Source: Gambelia wislizenii (lineage: Eukaryota; Chordata; Lepidosauria; Squamata; Crotaphytidae). Taken from it: a DNA stretch of 64,000 nt. Every line of letters starts with the position of its first letter. The stretch's first letter is position 1. The notes under the pieces are model-generated. The model was not told the DNA's origin and searched no databases. It saw only the letters and a program-made list of their open reading frames with translations. Below, one piece after another: positions 30,986 through 42,465 of the stretch. A program made the translations under genes and the position numbers. The stretch spans positions 9,689,501 to 9,753,500 of the forward strand of contig JAUMIR010000015.1 of NCBI GenBank assembly GCA_030847615.1. The letters run 5' to 3'.

Positions 30986-32350
30986 TAGAGAAAGAACCTG
31001 TTAAAAAAACATTATTTAAGTATGATAGGAACAACTTCCTACCTGGTCCTGAAGAGACCAGATACAGCCCTCACCAGCCAATTGGAAGGAAGCAGTGGTG
31101 TCATTCAAAATAATTAACAATTGGTTCTGTGTTCATCACCACCACTGGTCTTCCTCCATCATCACTTGCCTTGATGTGGATGGACTCTGATCTTCTTTGT
31201 CACTATGACCTCTTTCTGCCAGACTTCTTAGCTTTGGTACTTGTCCTCTAGAAAATAGCACTTTCAAAGCTCCATTTCCTGGAGGAAAAGGAAAGCATCA
31301 ATGTGAAGAAGACTAGCCAAAAGAAGTCACAGCAATGGCAGGGAGAGAGGTCAGAGCCAAAAGTTGAGGGGCAGCCATTTAATAAACAGTTCAGGTGTAC
31401 CAAGGCAAATCTGCCAAATGGCATCACTGGGAGGATGGAGTAACTGATGACGGAAAGAGGAATGGTAAGCAGGTGAAGCAGTCCTAGGTCCATCCCGTTT
31501 ACACAAACAGTGGAGTATCTCACTCCACCTGAAAAAAGACAGCAGCTTGTTCTGCTAGGTGTTCCTGTGGGTTCACAGGTCTGAATTTTATATCACTGTG
31601 TGTGACAAACTCAAGGGAAAGCTTGGAAGAAGGGAGGGAGGATAAGGAGGAAGAACACCACCAACATGCAAAGCAACCAGAAGGAAGCATTAGTTATATA
31701 ATAAAGATTTTTGTGCTTTGTGATTACATACACAAACAAATGACTGCTGCAAATCTATTCACATCCAACTTCCACATTTTATGGTACAGACCTTCCTTTA
31801 AAAATCACATTCAGCAATATTCACCAAGAAAAGTTTATGCCTTGACTTGTGGACTAGAAGATATTTGTCAGTCTTCTTCCCTTGGTGGGAAGGGGACATT
31901 ATTTACTACAATGCTTTTTACTTGCTTTGCTCTGCTCTGCTCTGTTCTGCTTTGCTTAGCTTAGTAGCATAGCTTTTTAAGTGTTTGTTGGTGGCCAGTC
32001 CGGAAGTTTGCCAGGCTGTATATTAACAAAGCAACAAAGCAAAAATTCACTATTTTAATGGTTAGACCACCAAACAACCCTACTTCAGTGTCTCTTGTGT
32101 CAACTCATAATGATCATTTTCAACAACTCTAAGTGATAGTTAGAATTTTCAACAAATCCAGCGATGTTCAGAACTGATTCATTTTGCAATATTCATATTC
32201 ACCTACAGGCTGCTGTGATGTTACAACATATGGACAGCTGTTGGTGTGGTGTGACTGATGCACCATGGCCCCAATATGGAATGAGTATCAATGCGCACCA
32301 GGGTACTCCTGATGTACATCCAGACCCTAGCTCGGAAGTGCTGGAGCATA
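30986..32350. other. Non-coding stretch, nothing recognised
   Basis: Short frames only. A low-complexity CTCTGCTCTGCTCTG-type tract lies at 31921-31965. No terminal repeats, splice or promoter arrangement was recognised. Confidence 0.45.
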
Positions 32351-32354
32351 ACAA

Positions 32355-32570
32355 AAGTATGCAATGTGCATCAGAAGTTCCCAATGCAACTTAGAAGTGT
32401 CCAGTGAGCATCAGAATTGCCCTGTGAGTATTAGAAGTGTCCAATGCTCATCAGAAGCATCTGATGTGCATCAGAAATTTCCAGCATGCATCACAATTGC
32501 CCAGCGAGTGTGAGAAATTTATGATGCACCTCAGAAATGCCCAATGAGCAGCAGAACAGCCTAATGTGCT
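32355..32570. repeat. Short minisatellite, about 23-bp unit
   Basis: Roughly nine imperfect units of the type GTGCATCAGAAGTGTCCAAT occur in a row, diverged from each other by several bases. The unit is non-coding. Confidence 0.7.
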
Positions 32571-32654
32571 GGTGCCAAGATGCACATATTCCCAATTCAC
32601 TAACATGGTTTTGTTGAATTTCCTCAGCACAGTTACAGATTCATAAACTTATGA

Positions 32655-33215
32655 AATGTATTGTATTTATTGTATTTATACCCCACTTTTCAGCCACAAA
32701 GGCTATCAGAGCAGCTTACAAATAGTCAATGTAACAGTTCCCTGCCCTCAGGCTTACAATCTAAATAAGACATGACACATAAGGAAAAGGGAATGGCAGT
32801 GGGGGTAGGGATCAAATCCAGCAGATACTGCTGGTTCTTCTCTCCCTCCAAGGACAGGGTGGTCTGCTTCTGGGCCCAGACCTGATGGGAGTTCTGCCTG
32901 CCTCTTCATCTCTCCCTCCAAGGGCAGGGTGGTGGCAGTTGAGATGGAGGGAGGGCCTTTCACTTGCTTCTGGACCCAGGCCTGATGGGAGTGAACTCCA
33001 AGGTTCACTCAGCCTTCCATCCTTTCGTAGGTCGGTAAATTGAGTACCCAGCTTGTGGGGGGCAATTAGCTAACACACATTGGAAACTGTTTAATGCAGT
33101 GTAGATGTGTAAATAGCTATTGCTTAAAACAATTTGTATAAATAAATACAAATAAAAAAATAAAATAAATAAATATAAAAATAAATAAATAAAAAAATAA
33201 AAAATAAATAAAGAG
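32655..33215 (-). mobile_element. LINE/SINE 3'-tail repeats with (TAAA)n
   Basis: 32655-32720 (TTGTATTTATACCCCACTTT, GGCTATCAGAGCAGCTTACA) and 33020-33135 (CCTTTCGTAGGTCGGTAAAT, ATTGCTTAAAACAATTTGTA) match the family at 7929-8185. An A/T run of TAAA/AATA units lies at 33138-33210. In between, a 60-bp block (TCTCTCCCTCCAAGGGCAGG) recurs at 32840, 32910 and 33233. Confidence 0.5.
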
Positions 33216-34139
33216 TTCTGCCTGCCTTCTTCTCTCCCTCCAAGGGCAGGGCGGTGGCAGTTGGGATGGAGGGAAATGATGTAGAATTTCAGCCAGCAAG
33301 AACACTTCTATAAGATTTAACGATTTCCAGTCTTTAGATGAATTAAATTAAAGACTGGATTACATTTCTTGATGTTTAAAACTCAATCCATTAGATTGAT
33401 TTCACACTTTCCAAGTTCTAGCTTCTAGGTTATTCAGAGCAGGAACCAGTGGCAGAATGTAAGTTCTACTAGTGTACTTATGCACACTTCTGGGTTCTAA
33501 AAATGAAGGATGTGGTGGGGGAGACAGCCATCTCAAGTTGTGATGAAAAGAAACTTTTCCCATGTACACCCATGAACAGTCAGTGCTCACTGACATCAGG
33601 GGGCAGAGTTCTTCACCCAGGCACTGTTTGGCAGCTATTACATAAGGAGGTACTGGGTACCTGCTTTCTGGATTAGACAGTGTTGGTTGGAGATAAATGT
33701 GTCATGTCACCATGGTGCCAGTTACACAACAGGATAAAGTTTGTGAAATTCCAGAATATTGTTCTTTCGCATCAGCAGTGCATAATTCACACAAATTCTT
33801 GGTTATTTGGAAGATGCAGCCAGTTTCAGTTTTCATTAGTTTACACAGGCAAAGGTGGGGGGCCATGGCCTCCAGATGATTAAAGCCAGGCAGGAAGTGG
33901 GGAGGGAGCAAGAAGGTGGTCATGGTGAGGCAAAAATAGACCGTAAATAATGAGAGGGAAGAAAAGCACAAACAAAAGAATGACAGAGCGATCTGTCGGT
34001 TGCAGCACGCTCACACACACACTCACACACCACCCAAGTTTCCAAACATCTTCCCTGCCCCCAAAGACTTAAATAAAGACAGACAAGTGAAGGAAAAGAT
34101 AAACAAAAAATTATAGAGTGCTCTGTCAGTTGCAGCATG

Positions 34140-34171
<32 letters not shown>

Positions 34172-34640
34172 GACCCCACATTCCCGATCGTCTTCCCTGC
34201 CCTCAAAGCCTTCCTTTGAAATAAATAGGAAGGGCTCAGAGCAGATTTCCCAAAGTGGGCGGCAAGCAGAAAAAGGGGCAAATGGCAGGCTGGGTGGACT
34301 TCTCTCTCCAACCCCTCTATCTATTAAGAGAAGGCACAATGGTCACTCCAACCAATCAGGATTCAACTCTGCTCACGCTAATTAGAAAAGGTCGCTGCAA
34401 GTTCACACAGATATTTGCAAATGGTAAGTTCACATGACCAATTGTGCACATTTTCACAATCTTTATAAAAAAAAGTTGGGAAAACTAGCAAAAGCTGATA
34501 CTGCATGACTTATGGGTTTTTCACTCCCCCTCCTTCTGAAAAGGGTGCTGTAGCTTAGAAATGCATGGGAACTATCAGGCTTCTTGTCACATTCTTTGAG
34601 GATTTGTTTTGCCGTGTAACTGGCACCCATGCAATCATGC
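33216..34640. other. Non-coding stretch with CA-repeat tracts
   Basis: No gene was recognised. CA-rich tracts lie at 34011-34030 and 34138-34173. The flanks of these two tracts resemble each other (CTGTCGGTTGCAGCACGC / CTGTCAGTTGCAGCATGC), indicating a local duplication of about 120 bp. Confidence 0.5.
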
Positions 34641-34641
34641 A

Positions 34642-34820
34642 GCTAGAAGGGTCTAGAAGGGCCATATAATCCAAGCCCCTGCCATGCAGGGATACTGAAC
34701 CAAAACACCTGAAAGATGCCCGTCCAAGCTCTGTTGAAAGACCACCAAAGAGAGTCTACCACCCTATTTGGTGATCTATTCCACTGCCAAACAAGTCTTA
34801 CAAACAAGAAATTGTTCTTA
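34642..34820 (-). mobile_element. CR1-like 3' fragment
   Basis: The reverse complement carries the CR1 3' UTR pattern (CCATGCAGGGATACTGAACC, CCGTCCAAGCTCTGTTGAAA), strongly diverged. It ends exactly where the Helitron terminus begins. Confidence 0.6.
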
Positions 34821-34821
34821 A

Positions 34822-35225
34822 CTAGCTGGAGCCGGCATACCATACACCATTAAAAAACTCTGCCCCTACCACCCCCCTCCGCTTGTTCTGCCCCCTGCCA
34901 CCCACCTCTGTTTGTTTTGCTCCCTGTCGCCCCCTCTGTTTCTTCTGCCCCCTGCCACTCCCTCTGCTTATTCTACCCCTGCCACCCCCTTCACTTGTTG
35001 TGCCCCCTGCCACCCCTCTTCTGCTTGTTTTGCCCCTGCCACCCCCCCAGGTTTGTTCTGTCCCCTGCCACCCCCTCCACTTGTCTCTCTCCAACAGCCA
35101 TGTTTGGAATCTACATGGTCCCACCCCCAGTGTGTTGACTGGGTGCCCAACAGACCTGTGATTGGTTGCTCAGATCCCTAAGCAGCCAATCAGCACACTG
35201 GAAATGGCAACATAACGAAGAGAAT

Positions 35226-35262
<37 letters not shown>
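34822..35262 (-). mobile_element. Helitron-like element (minus) with (GT)n-expanded 5' end
   Basis: On the minus strand the 3' end is ATGCCGGCTCCAGCTAG|T at 34822. The 5' region includes AATTCTCTTCGTTATGTTGC, CAGTGTGCTGATTGGCTGCT and TATATATAATTC. The terminal TATATA has expanded into a GT tract (35231-35262), so the exact 5' TC is lost. A roughly 30-bp C-rich minisatellite (CCCCCTGCCACCCCCTCC) fills 34862-35085. Confidence 0.72.
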
Positions 35263-35264
<2 letters not shown>

Positions 35265-35299
35265 ATTTTCTTTTCTTCTAATTTGAATCAGTGAATTGG

Positions 35300-35590
35300 G
35301 TATGTTGAGGTGACATTATAGCCATCTTTAAATTGCTGAAGGGCTTTCATGTAGAAGATGGAGCCAGTTTGTTTCCTGCTGTTCCAGATACTCGAATATT
35401 AACCAATGGTTTCAAATTAAAAGAAAAGAAATTCCACCTAAACATTACGTTGTACTTGTTTGTCATGAGATTTAGTTTCCACACCTTTGATCAACCTGCT
35501 TGCCCTTGTCTGAACATGCTCCACCCTGTCAATATCCTTCTTGATTCTAGCTGAACTGTAGTTTAGCTGTCATATGGATAGTGCTGTAGA
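35300..35590. mobile_element. Rearranged CR1 fragments
   Basis: 35310-35445 is plus-strand CR1 (FKLLKGFHVEDGASLF-type coding). 35495-35590 resembles the reverse-complement CR1 block around CTGTCAATATCCTTCTTGAT. The two pieces face opposite ways. Confidence 0.55.
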
Positions 35591-36118
35591 GAATATCTTC
35601 CAAATTTCTCATCCACAATGAGAATTATAAATTTCTAAATAAAGATGAGTTACATTGCTCTTCTGCAAGTTGCCAAAGGGAACTTGTCTTCCTCAATGAA
35701 TGGGGGTTGGCATTAACAGCCACAGTGGAAATGGGAAATTCAGAATAAATGTCCAATATAATTCCATGCAGTAAAATTCACATGAATGTGGCACACACCA
35801 TGATGAATCAGATCTTTTTGGAGCAGCAGACACAGCCTTGAGTGAATGCATTCTTGGAAGCAGGGCTTTACTCAGAAATACTCTTATTCGTAATACTAGA
35901 AGTGCCCTGTGGTCAACAGCTGAGGCTAACACTGTTATTAGGTGTAGTCATGCATTTTGTGATATAGCATTAAAATGAGACTTCTTGGCCAGGTTAACAA
36001 CCATGCACCAAATCATGATGTTTTATCCGGATGGAGGTAGATAATCTCCTTAGCTAATGAACAGGTGACCATTTTGCTGGCAATGCCTCACTTCCTCTGT
36101 AAACAGGACATGGAGCTG

Positions 36119-36125
36119 TATAAAA
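36119..36125 (+). promoter_or_regulatory. TATA box of the Cys/Pro/Ser-rich EDC gene
   Basis: GTATAAAAGG lies about 75 nt upstream of the donor CTACTGAACAAG|GTAAGT at 36198. Sequence just upstream is non-repetitive. Confidence 0.82.
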
Positions 36126-36149
36126 GGTCCACCACTCCAGTCCTCTTCA

Positions 36150-36198
36150 TTCAATCTTCAGACTCCTAAACTCACCAGTCTACCTACTACTGAACAAG
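36150..36198 (+). other. Non-coding exon 1 of the Cys/Pro/Ser-rich EDC gene
   Basis: The start is estimated from TATA spacing and the end by the splice donor. It contains TTCATTCAATCTTCAGACTC, similar to exon 1 of the gene at 11960. The intron runs 36199-37064 and ends CTCTCTTGTAG. Confidence 0.78.
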
Positions 36199-37085
36199 GT
36201 AAGTTGTATTAAACTTGTACCAAACTTGTTGTAATTAACCCAATTGCACTACATATTCTTCTATTAATATTTAGATTAGCTTCATGTCTATGTTCTCTCT
36301 TACCTTATAACAAGGGCTGTTGTAAGTTGTCATCCCATAACCCCAGAGTGGGAATTGTGTGGGCCACTAGATATTGTTGAATTACATATCCCAGTATTCC
36401 TTCCATTGGCTATGCTGGCCAGGGCTGCTGGGGTTTGAAGTCCAGTAACACCTGGAGGGAGTCATGATGCCCAACTCATGCTATAGCCACTTCCCTAGGA
36501 GGAAGTGTCATTGGTGTCACTGTGAGTTCCTTCGAAATAGGCATGTATAGGATTGCACTGCTAATTTACACACCTGAGAAGTACTTGATCTCCCTGGAGT
36601 TCAGTGACTGCTTCCCAAACTCCTCCAAATTTCAAGAGAGAGAGAGAGAGTTCCCTCTTTAGAAAGGTTTATTGATTGTCCTTCCTGAGGACCCAGTAGC
36701 CCCTTGATCTGTCTCATAGATTCACTCTTTGTGAAGTTGTTATGGGCTGCTTTACTGATTTCTTTTTGAGACTATACTCATTTCCCCCCAGTCATTGCAA
36801 AGCAATTGGGTTTAGTTGCCATTTCAATTCCCCAGAAACCTCAGGAACCAGAGATCAGCAGGGCATTCTGGGAAGCACTGTTGTCCAAGACCAGGAAGCC
36901 TACAAGGGCCCACCACTAGAGAATAGGTTCACCAGTAGATCCATTCTGCAGGGCCCCATCAACTGAGAATTAGATCAGCAGCTAACAAGGCCCTTGGTGA
37001 CCCCTCACATTTTACATATATGTAATAAAGAACATAAAGATAATTCCTCTTTCCTCTCTTGTAGCCTCACTCTTCCTTCTCAAAG

Positions 37086-37307
37086 ATGGGTTGTGGATGC
37101 TGTGGATCTTCTTCCAATGGCAGATCAATGACGATTTGCTGCTTACCTTGTGGCTGTAACTCCTGCTGCTCTCCTTGCTGCTGTTCCCCTTGCTGTTGCT
37201 CCCCTTGCTGTTGCTCCCCTTGCTGCTGTTCCCCTTGCTGTAGCTCCCCCCGCATCTACTACCTCAGTAGTGGTGGTAACAATTCCTCCTGTTGCGGATG
37301 CAATTAA
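37086..37307 (+). CDS. Small Cys/Pro/Ser-rich EDC protein, 73 aa
   Basis: This is a predicted epidermal structural protein. It begins MGCGCCGSSSNGRSMTICC. The centre is a run of five-residue units (CCSPC, shown as CCCSP five times) and the tail is SSPRIYYLSSGGNN, ending CCGCN. About a third of residues are Cys. The start is 21 nt after the acceptor at 37064, and the whole coding sequence is in exon 2. TATA box, exon 1, intron and poly(A) signal are all present, so it appears intact. The opening MGC and the leader AAAGATGGG recall the two nonapeptide genes, but the body repeat is different and the specific family is not recognised. The 15-bp coding repeat (CTGCTGTTCCCCTTG) makes copy-number variation likely. 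Confidence 0.88.
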   Translation: MGCGCCGSSSNGRSMTICCLPCGCNSCCSPCCCSPCCCSPCCCSPCCCSPCCSSPRIYYLSSGGNNSSCCGCN

Positions 37308-37577
37308 CTGAAGCTCTGAGAATTGAACTCTCCAAGGAACAAACATGGATGCCACATAAGATGGAATTGTCACAGCACCATTATCATCCCTTTGAACATC
37401 TGTCTGATGACCTCTTGCAATAATGTTCACCGTCTATCTCTACTTCTCTTTACTTTCCTCTCTTTGGAAAACTGATTCCAAATCCTGAGAAACAAAAAAG
37501 AGTCATGATGGATTGTGTTGGAAAATGGACCTGGGTCTCTTCTTTCTGGGCTATGGAAATTCCCGGATTCCTCTCTT

Positions 37578-37583
37578 AATAAA
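37578..37583 (+). promoter_or_regulatory. Poly(A) signal of the Cys/Pro/Ser-rich EDC gene
   Basis: AATAAA is followed by AGAAATCATGAAATAATAAA, about 270 nt after the stop. The context recalls the 3' UTR ends at 1173 and 12841 (AATAAAAnnATGAAA). Confidence 0.78.
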
Positions 37584-37704
37584 AGAAATCATGAAATAAT
37601 AAATATTATTTGTGTGTATGTGAATTTTCTTAAAACTTAGACACTGCAGTATGAAAGGGGCTGGGACTATAATTTGCTTCTCCTCTCCATGACTTCACCT
37701 GATG

Positions 37705-38308
37705 AGGGAATTAGGGGCATACTTATCAAATTTGCAGATGACACCAAATTAGGAGGAGTAGCTAATACCCTAGAGGACAGGATCAAAATTCAGAATGACC
37801 TGGATAGACTGGAGAGCTGAGCCAAAGCTAACAAAATGAAATTCAATACAGAGAAATGTAAAGTACTGCATTTAGGGCGGAAAAATGAAATGCATAAATA
37901 TAGGAAGGGAGAGACCTGGCTGAATGAGACTACGTGCGAAAGGGATCTAGGAGTCCTAGTAGACCACAAGTTGAACATGAGCCAACAGTGTGATGCGGCA
38001 GCTAAAAAGGCCAATGCAATTTTGGGCTGCATCAATAGAAGTATAGTGTCTAGATCAAGGGAAGTAATAGTGCCACTCTATTCTGCCTTGGTCAGACCTC
38101 ACTTAGAATACTGTGTCCAGTTCTGGGCACCACAATTCAAAAAGGATATTGACAAATTGGAGCGTGTCCAGAGAAGGGCAACTAAAATGGTGAAAGGTCT
38201 GGAAACGATGCCTTATGAGGAGAGACTTAGGGAGCTGGGTATGTTTAGCCTGGAAAAAAGACGGTTAAGAGGCGAAATGATAGCCCTGTTTAAGTATTTG
38301 AAGGGAAG
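37705..38308 (+). mobile_element. CR1 LINE, ORF2 3' part, well preserved but 3'-truncated
   Basis: 37725-38308 encodes the RT end (IKFADDTKLGG, then [13 protein letters not shown], then [19 protein letters not shown]) and stops abruptly at FKYLKG without the usual 3' UTR. The following 300 bp (ending near AATAAAGAGAAAAC at about 38622) is a different, unidentified sequence. The 201-aa frame here is transposon-derived. Confidence 0.88.
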
Positions 38309-39595
38309 TGTGTGTGTAGGCCCAGGTCCTCTTTCTGAGCACCTGGTCTCAGGGAGCCATGTCTTCTTTTCAGAGGAAGTGATTCAGAGACTGCTGAGAG
38401 GAAGCAGGTCAGAGATAGAGGGAAGACCTTGCAGACAGTAGCTCTCTATATTGCTGCAGCCCCAGTCTTTGGAGTGAGGTGTACATGAGTGAGGTGTACA
38501 GAAGCAAGGTGAACAGGAGTGTGCCAACAGGGGTGTTTGGCATGGGCGATTAGCGGGGGAGTTTGAAGGGGAGAGAAGGCTGGAAGTGTCAATGTAAACT
38601 ATTGTAAAATAATATCTAGATCAATAAAGAGAAAACAATGTATACATATATTATCCAGCAATAAAAATTAATTGCCAACGCAAACTGCTGTGTGACTCTG
38701 TGTCAATACACTTTATCTCCACAGTATGATGAACACTTATCACCTGAAGAATATACAATGAATACTAAACATGATAGTTTAATACATAAAAATTAACATG
38801 ATATAGACTTATACTCACTGTAAGTACTGCAGTTTGACAATAATCCAACAGTAATAAATGTTTAACAAAAGAACTGATCTGGTGTCAGGTGCAGTATGCA
38901 GTATTATACAGTATGACCAAAGTGCTTATAACACCATATACATACTATACAAGAAAACACCAATTCACAATATAAAGTGTCAAATGAAAAACAGAATTCC
39001 CAGATGAATGTATGAAGATATGCTGCCAAGAGTAGCGCAACAACACATGATATGCAAACGACTACCTCCAGAGGCAATTTAGGGTCATTTCGGTAATCTT
39101 TTGTCAGTGTCAATCTGTATTTAAAGCTAATGTTATTTTCAAAATATATCATGTATAAAAATATTATTATTGAAAAAGAATTGGGCTCACCTCAATATCT
39201 CTGTTTTGAAACTGATAGTATCTTCGATTAGGTTTATCCCATATATACTAAAATAAAAATGTTGTTAATGGTTATTACTGCACAATGTTTTACAGTAATG
39301 AATTTTATTATCTATCAACACTATTAAAAAGATTTGTTATGACGCTCACCTGAACACCTGTTTAACTGCTAGGAATAATAATTCCTATTGTAACACAGAA
39401 AGAGTTTTCATCTATAAATAAATAAAACTATTGTTATGAACTGTTGGATATTATATGTCAATTTTTAAACTGAAATGTAAATCTGTACTCACCACAAACT
39501 GCCTTGGAAATTCTCCAGTGATGCAGTGTCTAGCCTTATTTACTTCTGCCTTTTATTTAGCTTTGGTTACATACTGCCATGATTTTTTTAATGTG
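38309..39595. other. Non-coding AT-rich stretch
   Basis: No gene was recognised. 38309-38680 may be an LTR-like piece because of its poly(A)-signal-like end, but no ends or tandem partner were found. Confidence 0.4.
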
Positions 39596-39599
39596 ATAT

Positions 39600-40998
39600 T
39601 ACTTAATTTTTTTAAAAAAATTATTTTATTTTCACCGGTCTTAGTCTGCAATATTACATAGAAATTATTACATTCACCATTTTATTTCTTTACAATGTCT
39701 TAAACATTCAACCCTTTCAGTCACTTCCCTTACTCCCCTCCATCCACCACCCATAGCAATCTCCCCACCCACCCCATATCCCCATCACCCTTCTTCCACT
39801 TCTTCCTTCCTTTCTTTCTTCTACTTCTCTTTCTCCCTTCCTCACCTTTAATTATCTTCCATTTCTTCACACTTCCTCATACCCTCACACATACCTTCTC
39901 CTTTCTTTCTATCTTATCTTACCCCTCTCACATTCTCACATTCCTTCAGCCAACCTACCACTTCCTTCACTTCACCTTCTGTCTGGGATATTTCAAATTT
40001 TTCTCTTCCTTTTCTCCTTCCAATCTTGATATTAATTTCATATATATTTTTCCCTTTCCGTCATCATCTGTTCTATAGCCCAGTTTAACTAGAGTCTTTT
40101 CTATTTCACTTGTAGCATATGTTTTTTGTTCATTGCCTTCTTCCTGACTATCTTTATCTTAACTATTTTTCTTCTCTTCTTTAGTACACTGTCCTTGTTT
40201 TTCATTTTCCATTTTCAATTCATTTTTGTATTCCATCTTCTTTTCCAAAATTCCCGAATTGGGATCCACTCCTCCTCCATTTTTGCCATGTTTGCTTTAT
40301 TTAAAATATACGTTAATCTGTCATTTTCTTGCATCTCTCTTAGCTTTATTAACCAGTCATCAATCAAAGGTGTTTCCTTATTTTTTCCAATTTGCCGCTA
40401 CCATCAATCTTGCTGCTGTTATTGCATAAAGTAGTGTTCTCCGATGATATTGTTTAATTTTTTTTTCCAAGTCGGAAGTCATGTTTAACAGGTATAACTT
40501 TGGACTCATAATAAATTGGGTGTTGTAGATTTTTTGAATTGTCTTGTGGATTTTTATCCAAAATCTTTGAATTTTAGCACAGCCCCACCACATGTGGTAC
40601 ATAGTACCTACTTCTTTGTTACAACACCAACATTTATTATTTGTCGCTTTGTACATCCTACTTATTCTTGCTGGTGTCAAATAACATCTGTTAGAAATTT
40701 TAAAGTGATTTTCTTTCAGTGCTAGGCATGCTGTGAAAGTACTAGTATTTCTCCATGCTTCCTCCCACTCTTCTACAGTTATTGTCTCTCTTATGTCTTG
40801 GGCCCACTTAGTCATTGCATCTGTAATCCTTTCCCCTTCCAGTTCTCTTTCTAACAGTAATTTATAGAATTGTGATATTTTACTCTTATTGTTCCATATG
40901 ATCTTATCCAACTTCGTTTCTGCTATTTCAAAATCATATTTTAGTTTATCACTTTGAAATCTTTTTTGTATTTGCAAATATTTGAACCAATTCATTTT
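39600..40998 (-). mobile_element. L1 LINE, 3' end of ORF2 plus 3' UTR
   Basis: The minus frame 40378-40995 encodes the L1 ORF2 C-terminus: MNWFKYLQIQKRFQSDKLKY, LERELEGERITDAMTKWAQD, and a zinc-knuckle-like CWCCNKEVGTMYHMWWGC. The 3' UTR runs to a T-rich end (A-rich on the minus strand) near 39605. It is 5'-truncated and related to 61040-62640. Confidence 0.85.
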
Positions 40999-41004
40999 GA
41001 CACC

Positions 41005-41432
41005 TCTTAATTTTAAACACTTCCTAGAAGGTGCATAGCCCTTCTAGAGTACACCCAGGTATTATCGACTTCAATATTATATATATATAAAAATGTAAAT
41101 TCTAGATGGTCATTAAGACCATGTGGTATAATTGTATTAAACTTGTGGAGCCAAAATGACTCATGTTGTAATAGTTTATTATAAACAGAACCACCTTGAT
41201 TAACCCAATGTTGTATGGGTTCAATCACAAAAAAAAAAAACAACTAATAGAATCTGGAGAATGTTTATATTTTATAAAATGTTCCACAACTGGATTTTCC
41301 AAATTACTATTTTGAATGCTACTCTTCTGTTCTCTAATTTGCAATTTGAGAATTCAATTTGTTTGCCAAATGTAAATAAGTTTGCAAGGACACAAGATTA
41401 TGTAAATTACTCCCGAGGAGTTACAATTAGTA
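41005..41432 (-). mobile_element. Penelope-like element, C-terminal endonuclease-side part
   Basis: The minus frame 41013-41243 encodes EPIQHWVNQGGSVYNKLLQH followed by ESFWLHKF...PHGLNDHLEF, typical of the end of Penelope-like ORFs. It continues the RT part at 42466-43235 after an inserted CR1 piece. Confidence 0.7.
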
Positions 41433-41439
41433 AATGTTT

Positions 41440-42465
41440 TTAAATGAACCTGTTCCATCATCTCCAGATGCATAGCTACACATTCAGCAAGTCTAAGTTG
41501 GTTGTGTTGATGGAAGACAAGGTCCAGCAACTTGAGGCCCGACTAGCAACTACACAGCATCTTAGGGAGCAGGAAGTTTTCTTAGACACAGCAGAGAAGA
41601 CGGTCCTGGGTGGGGAACACATAGGAGATGTCTCTGTGGAGGAAGTTAGTTCAGATATACAGGAGGTTGATGTTTGGAAGAATATGACTCATAGAAGTAG
41701 CAGGAGCAGGGGCCATTCTATGGGTATGCATTACAAAACTATTTTTAAGCTCTCTCCTTTGTCAGTGATGACATGGAACAGAAAGGAGAGGAGCAGAGCC
41801 AGGCCTCAAAGATCTGGGATGGTTGAGCACACAGATTGGCATCTGCCAGTTCTCAGAAGAGGTGTGTGGTTGTGGTAGGGAACTCTCTGCTAAGGAGTAC
41901 AGAATCAGTAGTTTGCAGGCCTAATAAAATATCTCCAGAGGTGTGCTGTCTCCCAGGTGCAAAAAATTGTAATGTAACAGAAAGGCTGACAAGATGTGTG
42001 AAGCCTACTGTCAGTTATCCCTTCCTTTTGGTGCACATGGAAACTAATAATACTGCAAGGTATAGCCTTCAGAATATCAAAAAGGATTATCAGGCTCTGG
42101 GCATGAAGCTGAAGGACCTGGATGCACAGGTAGTCATTTTGTCTGTCCTTCCAGTGGAAGGGCATGGGCCAGGAAGGGATAGAAAGATAGTGAAGGTGAA
42201 CAACTGGGTACACAGATGGTGCTGCCTGGAACAAGTTGGCTTCCTTGGCTATGGGGTGCAGTTTCACGAAGGTGGGATTCTGTCAAGGGATGGGTTGCAC
42301 CTCATAGCAGTTGGGAGGCATGTTTTTGCTAAGACTCTGAAAAATCTGATCAGGAGGGCTTTAGACTGAGTTTTATGGAGGAGGGAGACAGGGGGCAGGA
42401 GTCCATCAAGTGCCGGAGATAATAGCCCAAATATTATACAGAGAACAAGGAGCCTAAAATATATT
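41440..42465 (+). mobile_element. CR1-type LINE ORF1 fragment with SGNH-esterase-like domain
   Basis: Two overlapping frames (41444-41878 and 41836-42369) encode a coiled segment (MEDKVQQLEARLATTQHLRE) and an esterase-like domain: VVVVGNSLLRSTESVVCR, then LLVHMETNNTARYSL, ending SRDGLHLIAVGRHVFAKTL. The GNS, N and DGLHL motifs are the SGNH-type blocks known from CR1 ORF1. A frameshift separates the halves. It lies inside the Penelope-like element in the opposite orientation. Confidence 0.75.

Noticed and set aside
34883..35181. Cys/Pro-rich ORFs resembling EDC proteins
   Set aside because: They are translations of the C-rich minisatellite inside a Helitron; no TATA, exon 1 or acceptor arrangement.
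37836..38441. 201-aa ORF with a clean reading frame
   Set aside because: It is the C-terminal part of CR1 ORF2, identical in motif order to at least five other copies in the window; not a host gene.
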